Assembly: GCA_964057225.1 (NCBI GenBank)
Contig: OZ059896.1
Coordinates: 6,882,001-6,946,000 of the forward strand
DNA: 64,000 nucleotides
Reading direction: 5' to 3'
DNA from: Auanema rhodensis
Lineage: Eukaryota; Nematoda; Chromadorea; Rhabditida; Rhabditidae
In this document: positions 40,301-53,000 of the stretch, one piece after another
How the letters are laid out: each line of letters opens with the position of its first letter
Position numbering within the stretch: the first letter of the stretch is position 1
Translations under genes and position numbers: made by a program
The notes under the pieces: model-generated
Told to the model about the DNA's origin: nothing
The model's database searches: none
What the model saw: the letters and a program-made list of their open reading frames with translations, nothing else

Positions 40301-41539
40301 TTCTGAAACTAAATTACATCTTCATAAACGGTATAAAATTGAAAAAGAGCATATATATTGTTAGAACGATGAAATAAAGCACATAAAACACAAAACATTC
40401 TTTACAAAACGAAACTGGAAATGAATATTGATCAGTCAATAACAATATGACTAAGCGCGCACATCGCAAATGTGAGCTACCGTACGAACATAAAAACTTG
40501 TAATAACAAACCAGAGCGAGCTTTTTATAAACTATAAAATGTTAATAAGACAAATATCTTAGAATTAATTAAACAAATAAACATACAACTTGATTATAAA
40601 ATAGATGGAACATAAGATCGATTTGACCCCTCAAAAGTGCCTTATTGGTCCCACCACGATTGTTCAGTAATAATTGTTTGAATTTAAATATGCAATATTA
40701 AGCTTAAAAATTTATGTTATTCTATGATATTTCTAAGTTTATTTGAAGCTTTATGTACATTTTTTCATTATGAAGAATTTATCTAAAACCTTTGAATTAA
40801 ACTAATTTTGCATCATAATTTAAATTGTTCTAAGGCAAATGCATTAAATACTCGGAAATGCGCTATAATCAATAGAATTTTAATTGTTATATAACAATGC
40901 AGAATATATTTTATATATTATATATAATTAATTACAAAAATAATTTAAAATATTTGTTTAAATAATATATAAATATAAGGATTACTTATGCCTTCGTAAG
41001 TATTCTGCTTTAAAAAATTATGTTATTTTACCTGATGGCATATAAATTTTCACTTCCTTAGTTCTCATTACACTCTTCTTTTTGACCTAGAGTACTAAAG
41101 CTATTGGTTGCTTGCGGTGATTTTCTCATCTTGCTGTAACTGCATATCCCGTATGCCAATGGATTGTTGCTTATGGCAAACAAGACACTATGAAAAATTA
41201 ATCTTAGGAACGTATGATTTATTTGGTCATTCTAACTCAATGACGAGTACTGTTCTCACAGTTTTTTGTAATTTTTGCTTATAATTGGTTTGAATTTAAT
41301 TTCGATTCTGCAAAGCAATAAATCCATAAATTTCTAATAGAATTTAACAAATTAGAATATAGTATATATAACTTAAATTGGTTTTCATTTAATTTTATTT
41401 TTCTTGCCTATTTCTATTTTTCTTGTGGCGCCAATTTCGAATTGTTAATTGCCGCACCATTTTCAAGGTTATGTCTTCATTCTCGTTCTGTGGCGTAAAA
41501 TTAAAAAATATATGAAAAGATAATTTTAAATAATTCAGG
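40301..41539. other. Divergent promoter region, arl-8 and forkhead gene
   Basis: About 1.2 kb, AT-rich in the centre (40900-40980). It should contain the promoters of both flanking genes. The only site I would name is GGCGCCAA at 41427-41434, which resembles an E2F half-site on the minus strand; this is weak evidence. Confidence 0.5.
41533..41538 (+). promoter_or_regulatory. Probable spliced-leader acceptor, forkhead gene
   Basis: ATTCAG ends one base before the ATG at 41540, with no upstream coding exon. This is the usual position of a nematode trans-splice acceptor. Confidence 0.6.
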
Positions 41540-43511
41540 ATGGAAACAGAAGCTTGTATAACATTTTCAGACGGCTTAGAAACTGAAACTCCTGATTTGG
41601 ATGATCTTGAGCCTTCTGTTTATGACATAATACCTGTAGGTTGAAATATTGGCTAGTTACGTAAATTAGTATATTTCAGAACAGCTTCGATTTAACCCAA
41701 AATTTTGTACCCACTAGTAGTAGATCACGTAAATTAAAAATGTACTGACACCAGATTTAATTCTTTTTCAGATATACATATAGACTCGACCATTGGTCCT
41801 CGGCAAAAGTTGCAAAATGCCATTGCTGCAGTGAAGAATGATCATCGTTTGGATAGAAACTCTCAGTATGCTACAAGTATTCTTAAAGGTAGTACTTGGA
41901 CAGTTCAATCACAGCAACAGTACACTGGTCATCGCCCATCGTCGAACCACAAGGTTGAGCTAATACTCAACATACTTTCAATAATAACGTATTCAGATGA
42001 AAGTTGTTCCTCGTACTTATTCTACTTTACCGAAGGAGGAACACTTGTCTAGTCGTCATGGTTTATCTTCAGCTTGGATGAAACGGGATACGTACTGTAA
42101 AGTTTCAATATTTTGAACTATATATATAGTTGCAGATCTCCTTCTCATTGCTCCTCCAATATGTTATTCAATAACTATGACATTCGAACACATAGTCTTG
42201 AACCTGAGTTGGAAGAAGATATAGATCGTTGGGCTCATAAAACTGATATTAGTAAATATAATGAAGATGTTGGCAAAGATTTTGCGGTTGTTAAAAGAAG
42301 AAAACAAGCTGTGGTGGTATTGATTGTTATTGTATTTCTTATTGTATTCCATATTTTAGCGTCTTCCTCCTGAGCCTTCTACTCATCCTAAGCCAGGGTT
42401 CTCTTACTCTAGTCTAATTGGGCTAGCTCTAAAAAATAGTGAAAATGGTCAATTAACTGTTTCTGAAATTTATGCATTCATTCTGTTAGTTTCTAAAGTA
42501 ACTAAAATATTTTTATTAAGTTGTTTAGTGAAAACTTTCCCTATTTCCGCACTGCACCATCAGGTTGGAAAAACTCGGTTAGACATAATTTGTCTCTGAA
42601 TAAGTGCTTCCGTAAAGTAGAGGTAAGAGCAATGTTCTTATCAATTAAACCTATTAATTTTAAGGTGGACCCTATGGAAACCCAAACAGCTCGAAAGTCT
42701 TGTTTATGGATGATAAGTCCTGATAAATTGGAGAAAGTGGAGCAGGATATAAGAAAGTGGCGGGATCGCAATCCTGATCCTGCTGCTCATGGATTAGCCA
42801 GGCCGCGTAAGTGTAATATAATTGTTATATTACGTAGATTTTTTTTATAGAAGACATGCTTGCTATCGAAGAAGGAACTAAAGGCTTACCATCCATGAAT
42901 ACCGAGGGACGCGCCCATAGAACTAATAGTGGAAGCTCATCGGTGAAAACGGAATCTTCTTCTCCACAACATCCTTTTGAGACTTTTGATTTTACGGAAA
43001 CTTCCAATCATTTGGATGTTGATGTTGAGGTAAGCTCAATTAATTACTGAACTTTCTTTACCATAATCCAAATTAATTTCCAGATGAAACTTGATTTTAT
43101 TGAAGATCAACTTTGCTTTTCACCAACACCTATGCATGATTCTTTATCTATTCCCTCGGAAGAAAGTGTTCGGCCTCCTTTTAAGGTTCTTTACAGTATT
43201 TAAAATTAATTAAATTTTTTTTTTCAGCGACCATATTCGCACATTCTGGCTAGTCCACCGAAAGAGTTTCTAATGTCTCGTTCTCTTTTGCTTGTTTCAC
43301 CCCCTCGCATAAAAAAGGAAGTCGAATTGTCTGTATCTCCTATAAGGTAATATCTAACATTTTCTTTTCCTCATTCATCGTTTCATGTTTTAGATATATT
43401 GGTTGTTCGAGTTTTGATATTGCTCGTGATGCCCTTAATGATAATTCGCTTATGAGCGCTGCCTTAGGTCAAAGCCCGTACAAAGGTCCTGTAACATTTC
43501 CTGCGTTCTAA
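41540..43511 (+). CDS. Forkhead transcription factor, FoxN1/N4-like
   Basis: About ten exons. The forkhead domain (about 42390-42790) reads [51 protein letters not shown] and [18 protein letters not shown]. The helix-3 recognition sequence ([15 protein letters not shown]) is intact. The S-E-I-Y-x-F and G/S-C-L-W motifs, with no basic wing-2, place it with FoxN1/FoxN4 rather than FoxA, FoxO or FoxJ. Flanking regions are acidic at the N terminus ([14 protein letters not shown]) and Ser/Pro-rich at the C terminus ([14 protein letters not shown]), ending [12 protein letters not shown]. The start has a trans-splice-like acceptor immediately upstream. C. elegans fkh-8 or another divergent nematode forkhead may be the counterpart; I cannot decide without alignment. 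Confidence 0.92.
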
Positions 43512-43868
43512 AACTTCCTAAAGTTGTACAAATTTTTAAACTTCCTAATTTATATTTATATTCGGCTGGTCCATTGCTACATGCAGCTTTTCACCATTTT
43601 ATATTTACGAGCGTTTGAGCATTAACTTTTAAGTTTGTCTTTCAACCATTGCTGGTGTTTATTTGTGTACATCAATTATATTATTTCACTTAATAACATA
43701 AAAATCCCTATATATAACAAATATCTTTATCCTTACGATTATTTATGATCTCTAATTCGTTTTACCACTGTTTTTATGTAACTAAACAACAATCCTTGAG
43801 TATTTCTCTATTTCTACCTGTTCATGTCTACTTCCATACCTGTCTATAGTCAAACGGGCATGATTTTG

Positions 43869-43874
43869 TTTCAG
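43869..43874 (+). promoter_or_regulatory. Probable spliced-leader acceptor, ALKBH6-like gene
   Basis: TTTCAG ends 4 bases before the ATG. In a nematode this could be an SL1 site or, given the upstream gene, an internal operon acceptor. Confidence 0.55.
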
Positions 43875-43878
43875 TTTC

Positions 43879-44992
<1,114 letters not shown>

Positions 44993-45065
44993 TTTAATCC
45001 GCAATGCCCTTGACAGGATTGGATTTTGTTGATAACGCCTGTGTACACCCAAATTGTTTTTTAGT

Positions 45066-45071
45066 AATAAA
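45066..45071 (+). terminator. Poly(A) signal, ALKBH6-like gene
   Basis: AATAAA 73 bases after the stop codon. Confidence 0.7.
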
Positions 45072-46048
45072 ACATTTTCTATACATTGATTATTCTTAAG
45101 TACACTTTTCCCTTTAGAGTGGGCTCGAAGTTAAAAGAAACGGCCTCGTTTAGAGCAATTATACACCGACGGTCAAGTATGTTAAACTTCAAAATTTTCA
45201 ATACTTTTTCATACTTATCCGTTAAATATTCCTAATACTAATCTTCGGACGGAATTGATGGCTAGCTAAGAAATTTAATTTCTTGAATGTATTTCTTTAA
45301 CGGACAACTTCATTTTTATTTGATCGTTGATTGAACCATGAAGATGATTGAATTCGAAAGATTAAATCTGTATATATATTCTATGTTGCTGGTTTTTGCT
45401 AAATTATTATTTATTAAATCGTTAGTAAGCATTTTTATAAATATAATCTAATGTTATAAAACTAAATGTTTTCAAAATATCTTCGTTTGTTTTATTTTTT
45501 GGTAATTGATTTGAAGACAATATTTCAAAAAATCGATAAGAAAAAGTTTTATTTCTCTATGTAATAATATCATTATATTGGTTCTAATACACAGCTGCAA
45601 TACAGTTCAACAAAAGTTCTTTTCCATTTTCTATAAACTTTCTTTGGGCAGCCTTGAAAATATCTTTGATGAAGCAATTTTAATGATATTAATTACTTTC
45701 TCGTTTTACTATCATCTAATCTTTTAAAACATTGTCACTGAATTATAATAACAAATATATTGCTTGTTTCTGTAATTATTGTTAAATACCGCGCTCCAAA
45801 GTAATTAGAATAATTGTGTTATACTCTATTACGGTATCAACCATAATTGGCGTTATTTAATCTGCTAAATGTTCATAAATAATTTTATATAATTTTTTTT
45901 CTTCAGTTTCGCAAATAAAATCAGATGTTCTACTTTTCTTCATTTACTAGAGGGAAATATATCTTAGCGCGCATCTGTGTTTCGGAAAATCGAAAAACTA
46001 TGCCTGAATTGATTGTCTTGCTTATTCTCCCTAACTTCAAATCGAAAA
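45072..46048. other. Intergenic AT-rich region
   Basis: No ORF, RNA gene or repeat that I can support. Confidence 0.7.
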
Positions 46049-46662
46049 CTACTTTTCCATAACATCTTGATCTTGCCGACTGGCTTTGACTTTCTTTAAT
46101 TTGCTAAGTTTAAAATCATGTTTCTTCTCAATAACTTTTTCAAGATAAGCATTGAATCTAAATAAATTATAACTGCACCTATTATCTTTTGCCGCCCTTT
46201 TAATATACTGACTGAATTTGAAAAGGTTTTTGCTTTCGGAAGCGATTGTTATTAGATATTGAATCATGTATGTTTTTCTGATGATATATGGTTCCGGAAT
46301 TTCAACATAATGACGATCCTGTTACCTATTTTAAATACACATACTGTCCATCTGCCATAATATGTTCCTTATATTTGAAGAAGACGTATCTAATGACAGC
46401 TTCTCTATATGCGGTATGATACTTAGGGTCCTCTGAGTTCTGCCCCGCCCATTGGCCTTGGGGTCGCGCGTCCTGTCCATCTGGCTGGCTGCGCACCTTT
46501 CTTTCTATCTCACGACTCAAATACGCATTGAACTAGACTCAACTACTACTCTCTACTTTATAAACAGTCCTTGTATTAGATATGTGACGACGTATGTTCA
46601 TGTCTTTACCATTTAATTACCCCATCCGAAATCTTGTACGCCTTCAGTTTGTAGTAGCCTCC
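46049..46662 (-). CDS. Hypothetical spliced gene, family unknown (5' end not found)
   Basis: Three minus-strand segments splice in frame. 46662-46621 (GGYYKLKAYKISDG) joins 46532-46345 (FNAYLSREIERKV to YVFFKYKEHIMADGQ) in phase 0, and that joins 46277-46049 (KTYMIQYLITIASESK to ASRQDQDVMEK, then stop). Acceptors are TTGTAG, GTCTAG and ATCATCAG; donors are GTAATT and GTATGT. The middle exon is clearly less AT-rich than its surroundings (RSQPDGQDARPQGQW), which favours real coding. FNAYL plus I-E-(R/K)-K occurs in both long exons, hinting at an internal duplication. No initiator exon was found before rig-4 at 47031. No domain is recognised; the product is basic and soluble-looking. Confidence 0.38.
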
Positions 46663-47030
46663 CTACAATCTCACTAGCTAGTTTAACTTGACATATTCAA
46701 CATATTCACACTGCTAACAAAGATTTTGATTTCTATTGAAGCCAATTTTATTATTTGTGATTTTAGGTCTTATTCTTAGCTCGTTTAAGACATGTTATGC
46801 TCTTTTTGTTCTCATACATTTTCTATCTATTTGAAATATTTGTCTTCCTATTTCAGAAATGAAATAGCCTTGAGTCACGCTCGTTTGTATTCCTTATCTT
46901 ATCTAACCTTTTATTTGCCTCCTACATTCTATAGAACTTAAATGTCGATTTTTCTATTAGGTCAATTGGCTGTTACTAATTATTTTTTTAAAGATTGTAC
47001 AGTTGTCATGACGATAGAACCGCGATAGAA
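46663..47030. other. Intergenic region upstream of rig-4
   Basis: Probable divergent promoter region for rig-4 and the unknown minus-strand gene. No defined site was recognised. A T-rich acceptor-like TTTTTTTAAAG precedes the rig-4 start. Confidence 0.45.
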
Positions 47031-50000
47031 ATGAGAGAATTTTTAAAATTGTTACTTTTAATTTGCTGCATCACCGCGACAACTTCTGATATTGTGAAAG
47101 GAAGACCGCCATATTTTGCTTCGAGCGACACTCATGAAAGAGTATTTGTGAATGAATTTGAGCATCTTTCACTAGAATGTAATGTTCAAAATGCCGATCA
47201 GGTATATTTGCCAAGTGACTATTTTAACTATGTATCATTTTTCAGAATGTTTGGTTTAAAAATAATGTAGACACGGGTGTACGTTCGAAAATATTTTTTT
47301 TAGAAACTGTTAGTAGAAATGATTCAGGAAAATATAGGTAATATCTTATTCTTTTATTGCTTTTATTCACTTCTTTCAAGATGTCTGGGATCGAATGCTA
47401 TTGGGTCTGTATTTTCCGATGAGACCTCGGTGGTTGTTCTATGTAAGTTTTACTTGTTATTCGTATGCAATGAGACAGGGTCAGTTTTTCATTGGAAGAT
47501 ATTTGTTACTAGTCTATTTGCATGAGATCATATTTCTTCTTAATTAGCCGCATGAACTTTATTTTATACTATCACTATGATTATTAATTTGTATGTTTTA
47601 GTTATCGATGATTTTAATCATGTGTCTACTACATACTCTGCTCGAGCTTTCTTAGAAGGCTATTTTATGCTAAAAAGGCCTGACGTTATTGCCAGCCCTG
47701 AAGTAGAAATCGAATTCTCTTGGATGAAAAATGATGAAAAGGTACATTTAATTTTTTCTTTTTTTGTTTGCCTGCTTCGTTAGATTGTTCGTGCTTCTAT
47801 ATTCTTGTGCATTGACCGTCTCATTGACCTCTCCTATTTGCTTTCTAGCTTAGTGGGTTCAGTTTACAATCGACAGTTCGTCTTTTTTGGTATTTTTCGA
47901 TACATTCCACATCTGACATCTTTCTGTGTTTTTCTGAAATGTGGGGTGTTCAACGTGCGTAGAGTTTCGAATATTTTAAAGCGATAGATTTCTGCGACAA
48001 ATTGATCAGTAACCCTTCATTTCCTAACTAAGTGTTTACTCCCCTCAACTTCGATTGACTTATGTCTACGGAAGGGTCTCTTCGTTTTCTTCACTATCAT
48101 CTGGGTATTCTTTGACCAAATTCGCCCAGCCCTATTTGTGAGGTTAAGCTCAAGCTTACAACGCTATTGAAAGATTGGTTGATAAGCATAGCCTGTCTTA
48201 GAATATCTGAGGGATATAAGTCAATACAAAACTTTTGTCGATAGTTATTTAATCTTAATTTTTTTTGGGATTTAGTTTTTTCATAGAGTGAACCATATTA
48301 CCCTAATTTCTGGGCTATTTTACGAAAAAAATTATCGTTCCTCCTATAAAATGTTATGGATTAAGGTTAACCCCGATGGATCGCATTATGTTACTACAAG
48401 AGGTGATCTCGTTGTTACTAATGTTAAGAAATCTGATTTTGGAAGTTACAAGGTTTTATACATTTATTGAGAAACAAAAGTTACCAATTATATTCAGGTG
48501 CTTGGAAGCACCAGTAATTTCGGGGAGTTAATTTCAAAAGAATATCTGGTTATTGAGGATGAAGCAAGGTATTTTTTTTCAAATCTCATTAGTAACATAA
48601 ACAAGTTTTTAGCCGAAATGACTTAGCTTTCGAAATTGTTGCCTCACCAGAAAGTAAAACTATTGTACTTAGAGAAGGACCATTGGATCAAATGTTTGAC
48701 TGCGTAACTTCATTCAGGTCAGGACTCTTTATTCCCACAAATAATTATCCGCTTGTTATAGTTCGGATTATGTGATTCACTGGTTTATGGATGGTTCTCC
48801 CATTACCACAAATACAATAGGTGTTCGATTAAGTAATAGTAACAGGAAATTAACCTTTTTGAATAGTAGCGGCTTTTCTGGTTATAAAAAGGTATGTATA
48901 TTTTTGTGGGCTTGTTAAGACTTTTATATTTTAGGGAGCTCATAACTTGCAATGCAAAGCATCTTCCCGTTCCGGGTTGCTCTTTAAAGAAGCTGTAGCA
49001 GTTGTTAATCTTATTGGTAGTACTAAAATATGTTTTATGATCTCACTGCTTTGAGTTTTACAGGTTTCCCTGTTATAAAACCCTCTTCTTCGGATATACA
49101 GAAGCCCATAGGCTCTAGTGTCTCAATTCAGTGCTATAGTCAAGATACTGAAGCAAAAATCAAATGGTATTTTAACGGAAACAAGGTTTGTATACTTCCT
49201 TTTTTGTTTCGTGTCATTTGTTAGCATCGTGAAACTTTTGAAGTACCTCTTGAGTACTAGATTTTGTGTATACGGAGCTTTCTAAACTTCCCTGCGCAAA
49301 GATTTTCGGTGCAATCAAAAACATATGCCAAAACCTATTAGGCATACTATGTGTTGTAGAATGCGCAATATATGGTACGGTAAATCGTTTCATAACCTTC
49401 TGCGTATGGCTGTTTATTCATTGATTTGTCAATTGTTTATGATTTCCACTAACATTTGCCGTTCTAACCATATGTGGTACCCTCTTCATTTTGTCTTTTG
49501 TTCCATCCTCTCTATGACTAGAGCTGAGATTTGAAGTGGCTTTGCACAATGATGGCAGTACAATGGCGTATATGCTGTTAGTCCTTCACTTTCTCTATCT
49601 AAGAGATGCTGTGATGTATGGGGTGTGAAGAACAGTCAGTAAGGTTTTTGTCATAAGGTCTATGGCCAATTAATAACAGAAACTCTTTCCCCATGATAGC
49701 CATTAGGAGGGTATACTTGTGTTCAACCGGTTCCCGATCTTCAGCATGAAATCGGAGCTAATCCAGGCGAATATTCTTTTGTTGGGTTGTCTTAAATGAC
49801 AAAGTACAGAGAGAATTTTACCGACTAAGAGGGCTAACACCTTACGCATCCAATATATATTTCATTTTATTTCAGATACCTTCTAAAGGGAGATCGTTGT
49901 CAATTTCTCCGATATCTAGTGCAAATTATGGTGTATACCAATGTGAAGCTCGAAACGAAGCTGGTAGCACTTTGCAAACAAGTTGGCTGAAAGAAGGCGA

Positions 50001-53000
50001 GCCAATAGCCGGTGTGTTTGAAGTGTGAAAATTTAAACTAATTAAATAATATAGAAGAAATAATTGTTTTCGACACACCTGCTACAGAACCTCAAGGTGC
50101 TGAAGGCTCAGAACCTTCTATTCTTGAAGGACCATCGTCTGCCACCATTCCTGCTAGTATTGAATCGTTCACCTTGAAATGCTTAGCTGACGGTGACCCC
50201 AAGCCGACTTTACTTTGGAAGTTTGGAGGTGGAAATGTTGTGAATAATAATGTGTATAACCTTCAAAATATTTCAGACAATGTTTTAACAGAAAACACTG
50301 GAAAATATGAGATGAATGCAAATAATTTAATAATTCATGATATAAAAACAGCTGACACAGGACAATATTCATGTATTGCTCGTAATGTTCATGGAACAGA
50401 ATTCAAAACAGCTTTCATATCAGTATCTGGATCAGGTACAATTTATAATTTTTTTTTGTAAATTAGCTTAACGTACAGATCAAAAATTCATTTCGCAACC
50501 TCCTACCAACCAGAGCATGTTAATTGGTACCAGCCTCGACATTCCTTGTGGCGTTCATAATGATTATCGTCAAGACGCAAAAGTTTCTTGGTTTTTCAAT
50601 GTACTTTTTGTGTTATATATACTTTATAATATTTAATACATATTGTAGGATGAAGAAATAACTAATGCAGGAAATTCTCAGTTAAGAATTAGTATAAATC
50701 GAAAAGGAGGACTTCATATTAGTCAAGTTGGACCAGATAGTATCGGAGAATACAGGTATTAGTTTGCGTAATAATTTCTTCTCAGTTGCTTTATTTAAAG
50801 ATGTGAAGTTGCTATTGGAAGTAAAACTGAAGGTGCTTCTATGTGGTTAGAAATTATAGGTAATTCAACGTATGAAGATTTCATGCCATTGAATATATTT
50901 TTAAGAAAAACCAAGCATGCCGACATCTGTATCAGCTGTTCTTGTTAATGACAGCTTACCTGCAAAAATTCGTGTTGATTGGGAGGAAGGTTTTAATGGA
51001 AATTCTCCTATCATCAGGTTTTTTGTCCTATGGTTCATTCATTATCTCATACTTGTTATTTGCAGATACATGATTCAAATGAGAACAATTGGACCAACAG
51101 AATTGTTTAGTGACTGGGAAACTGTGGGCGAAACAGACCCTTCAGAGGTACTTTTTATATATACTGTAACCTTTTGATTTTTTTCGTTTTTAGAGTTGCT
51201 GCTCTTTTTTATTGGATAATCTTAAACCATCTGTCACAGCAGAATTCAGAGTTATAGCTTCTAACAAACATGGTGGTGGCAAACCTTCTTTGCCTTCAGG
51301 TTTGTATATGCAATGCTTAGTTCTTTTATGTTAGATGTATAGATAAGGTAACAATGCCTCAACAACCACCCGCCGCTGCTCCCAAAAATGTTGCAGCTTC
51401 TGCTAGGTCTTCGAACAGTATCATCGTGCAATGGCAAAAGCCACAAGATGAGCAGTTCAGTGGGGATATCTTGGGATATATCATCAGGTGCTTGCTTAAT
51501 GTAACAATGTCAGTTAATTCTAATTTTCCAGATATCGCCTTTCTGGATATACTTTACCTTGGACTGAAAAAAATGTTACTACTCGAGATGCTCGAAATGC
51601 GGTATTATGATCACTAGTTCGACAAATTTCTTATTGTATACTTAAAGGTTATCGATCAGTTAATAACTTGGCAAGAATATGAGATACAAGTTGCGGCATA
51701 CAATGAACGAGGACTTGGTGTATTTAGCAAAAATATATTGGTTACGACAGCTGAAGGAGGTTATTACTTTACAAAATAGTTATTCGAACACAAATTATTT
51801 TCAGTACCAAATCAAGCTCCTAAAAAAGTTAAAGTTGATGTCATTAACTCTACTGCTGTTACTGTATCCTTTATATCTCCAGACCAACAAAGAATTCCTG
51901 GTGTTAACCTCGGATATAAAGTTTGTGTTTGTGATGCAAACTGTAAATTACTCTAAAATTATAGATTCAATTTTGGAAAGGCGATACTGAAAAAGAAACT
52001 TTATTCAAACAAGTAAAAGTTGATCCAACTGCTAGAATGATTAAAGTAGATGTTGATGGACTTGAAAAATTTGGTTTGTTTTATATTTAATAACAACAAT
52101 CATTTCAATGGTTTAAGGACACTATAAATTGACCGTTTTGTGCTATACTTCGCCTGGTGACGGACCCAAGAGTAATCCCGTTGAATTTACAACTAAGGAA
52201 GATATCCCTGATCATGTACATTCTCTTACATTACATGATGTAAATAATACCTATTAACTTATTTTAATTTTAATTTGTCGTTTCTAGGTAACATTTGATG
52301 GAGCGACTGTGATGTGGAATCCGCCTCTTCAACCAAATGGTATTATAACACGATACGTTTTACGTTATTGGAATGATCAAACTCCTGAGGCTAAAACTAC
52401 CATGGAACAAAAAGGAGATCAACACAGTGTTGTTATAACAGGCCTTCAGCCAACTACAAAATACTCAATTGAAATATTTGCTTCAACCTCTGTTGGTGAT
52501 GGGCCACGTGATGAATCGAAATTTGAATCAGGCCGTCCACCAGGCATGTACTTTTTGCTCTTTTTATAATAACCGTTAATTCAGTGTTACCTGAACAACC
52601 CAATTCTCTATCTGTTTCGGATATACAAGCTCGATCAATCCATTTGAGTTTTATACCTGGGCATGATGGTTTTACAGCAATTCGTCAGTGGATTGTGGAA
52701 GCAAAAGTAGCTGAAATGGGAGTTTATTCTAATGTCTTTAATATCAGGTATGTTATATGATATACTCTCTTATTTATCAGTTTTTATAGCGCTCCGAAAG
52801 CGAAGTCCTTTGTAGTTTCGGGACTTCGTCCTTATACACAATATCAACTTCGGTTAGTCGCTGTTAATGTAAAAGGTCGGAGTACGCCCAGTGAACCAAC
52901 GCGAATGTTTGAAGTATACCATTACCGTTACGCCGTTTTTTTAAATTATCTCTCATTAAGACAAAACAAACGGAACCGGAAAGTTTAGCAACGCCTCTTT

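Noticed and set aside
46995-47030. Extended rig-4 start at a TTG codon
   Set aside because: The ATG at 47031 directly begins a good signal peptide; the extension is polar and non-ATG.
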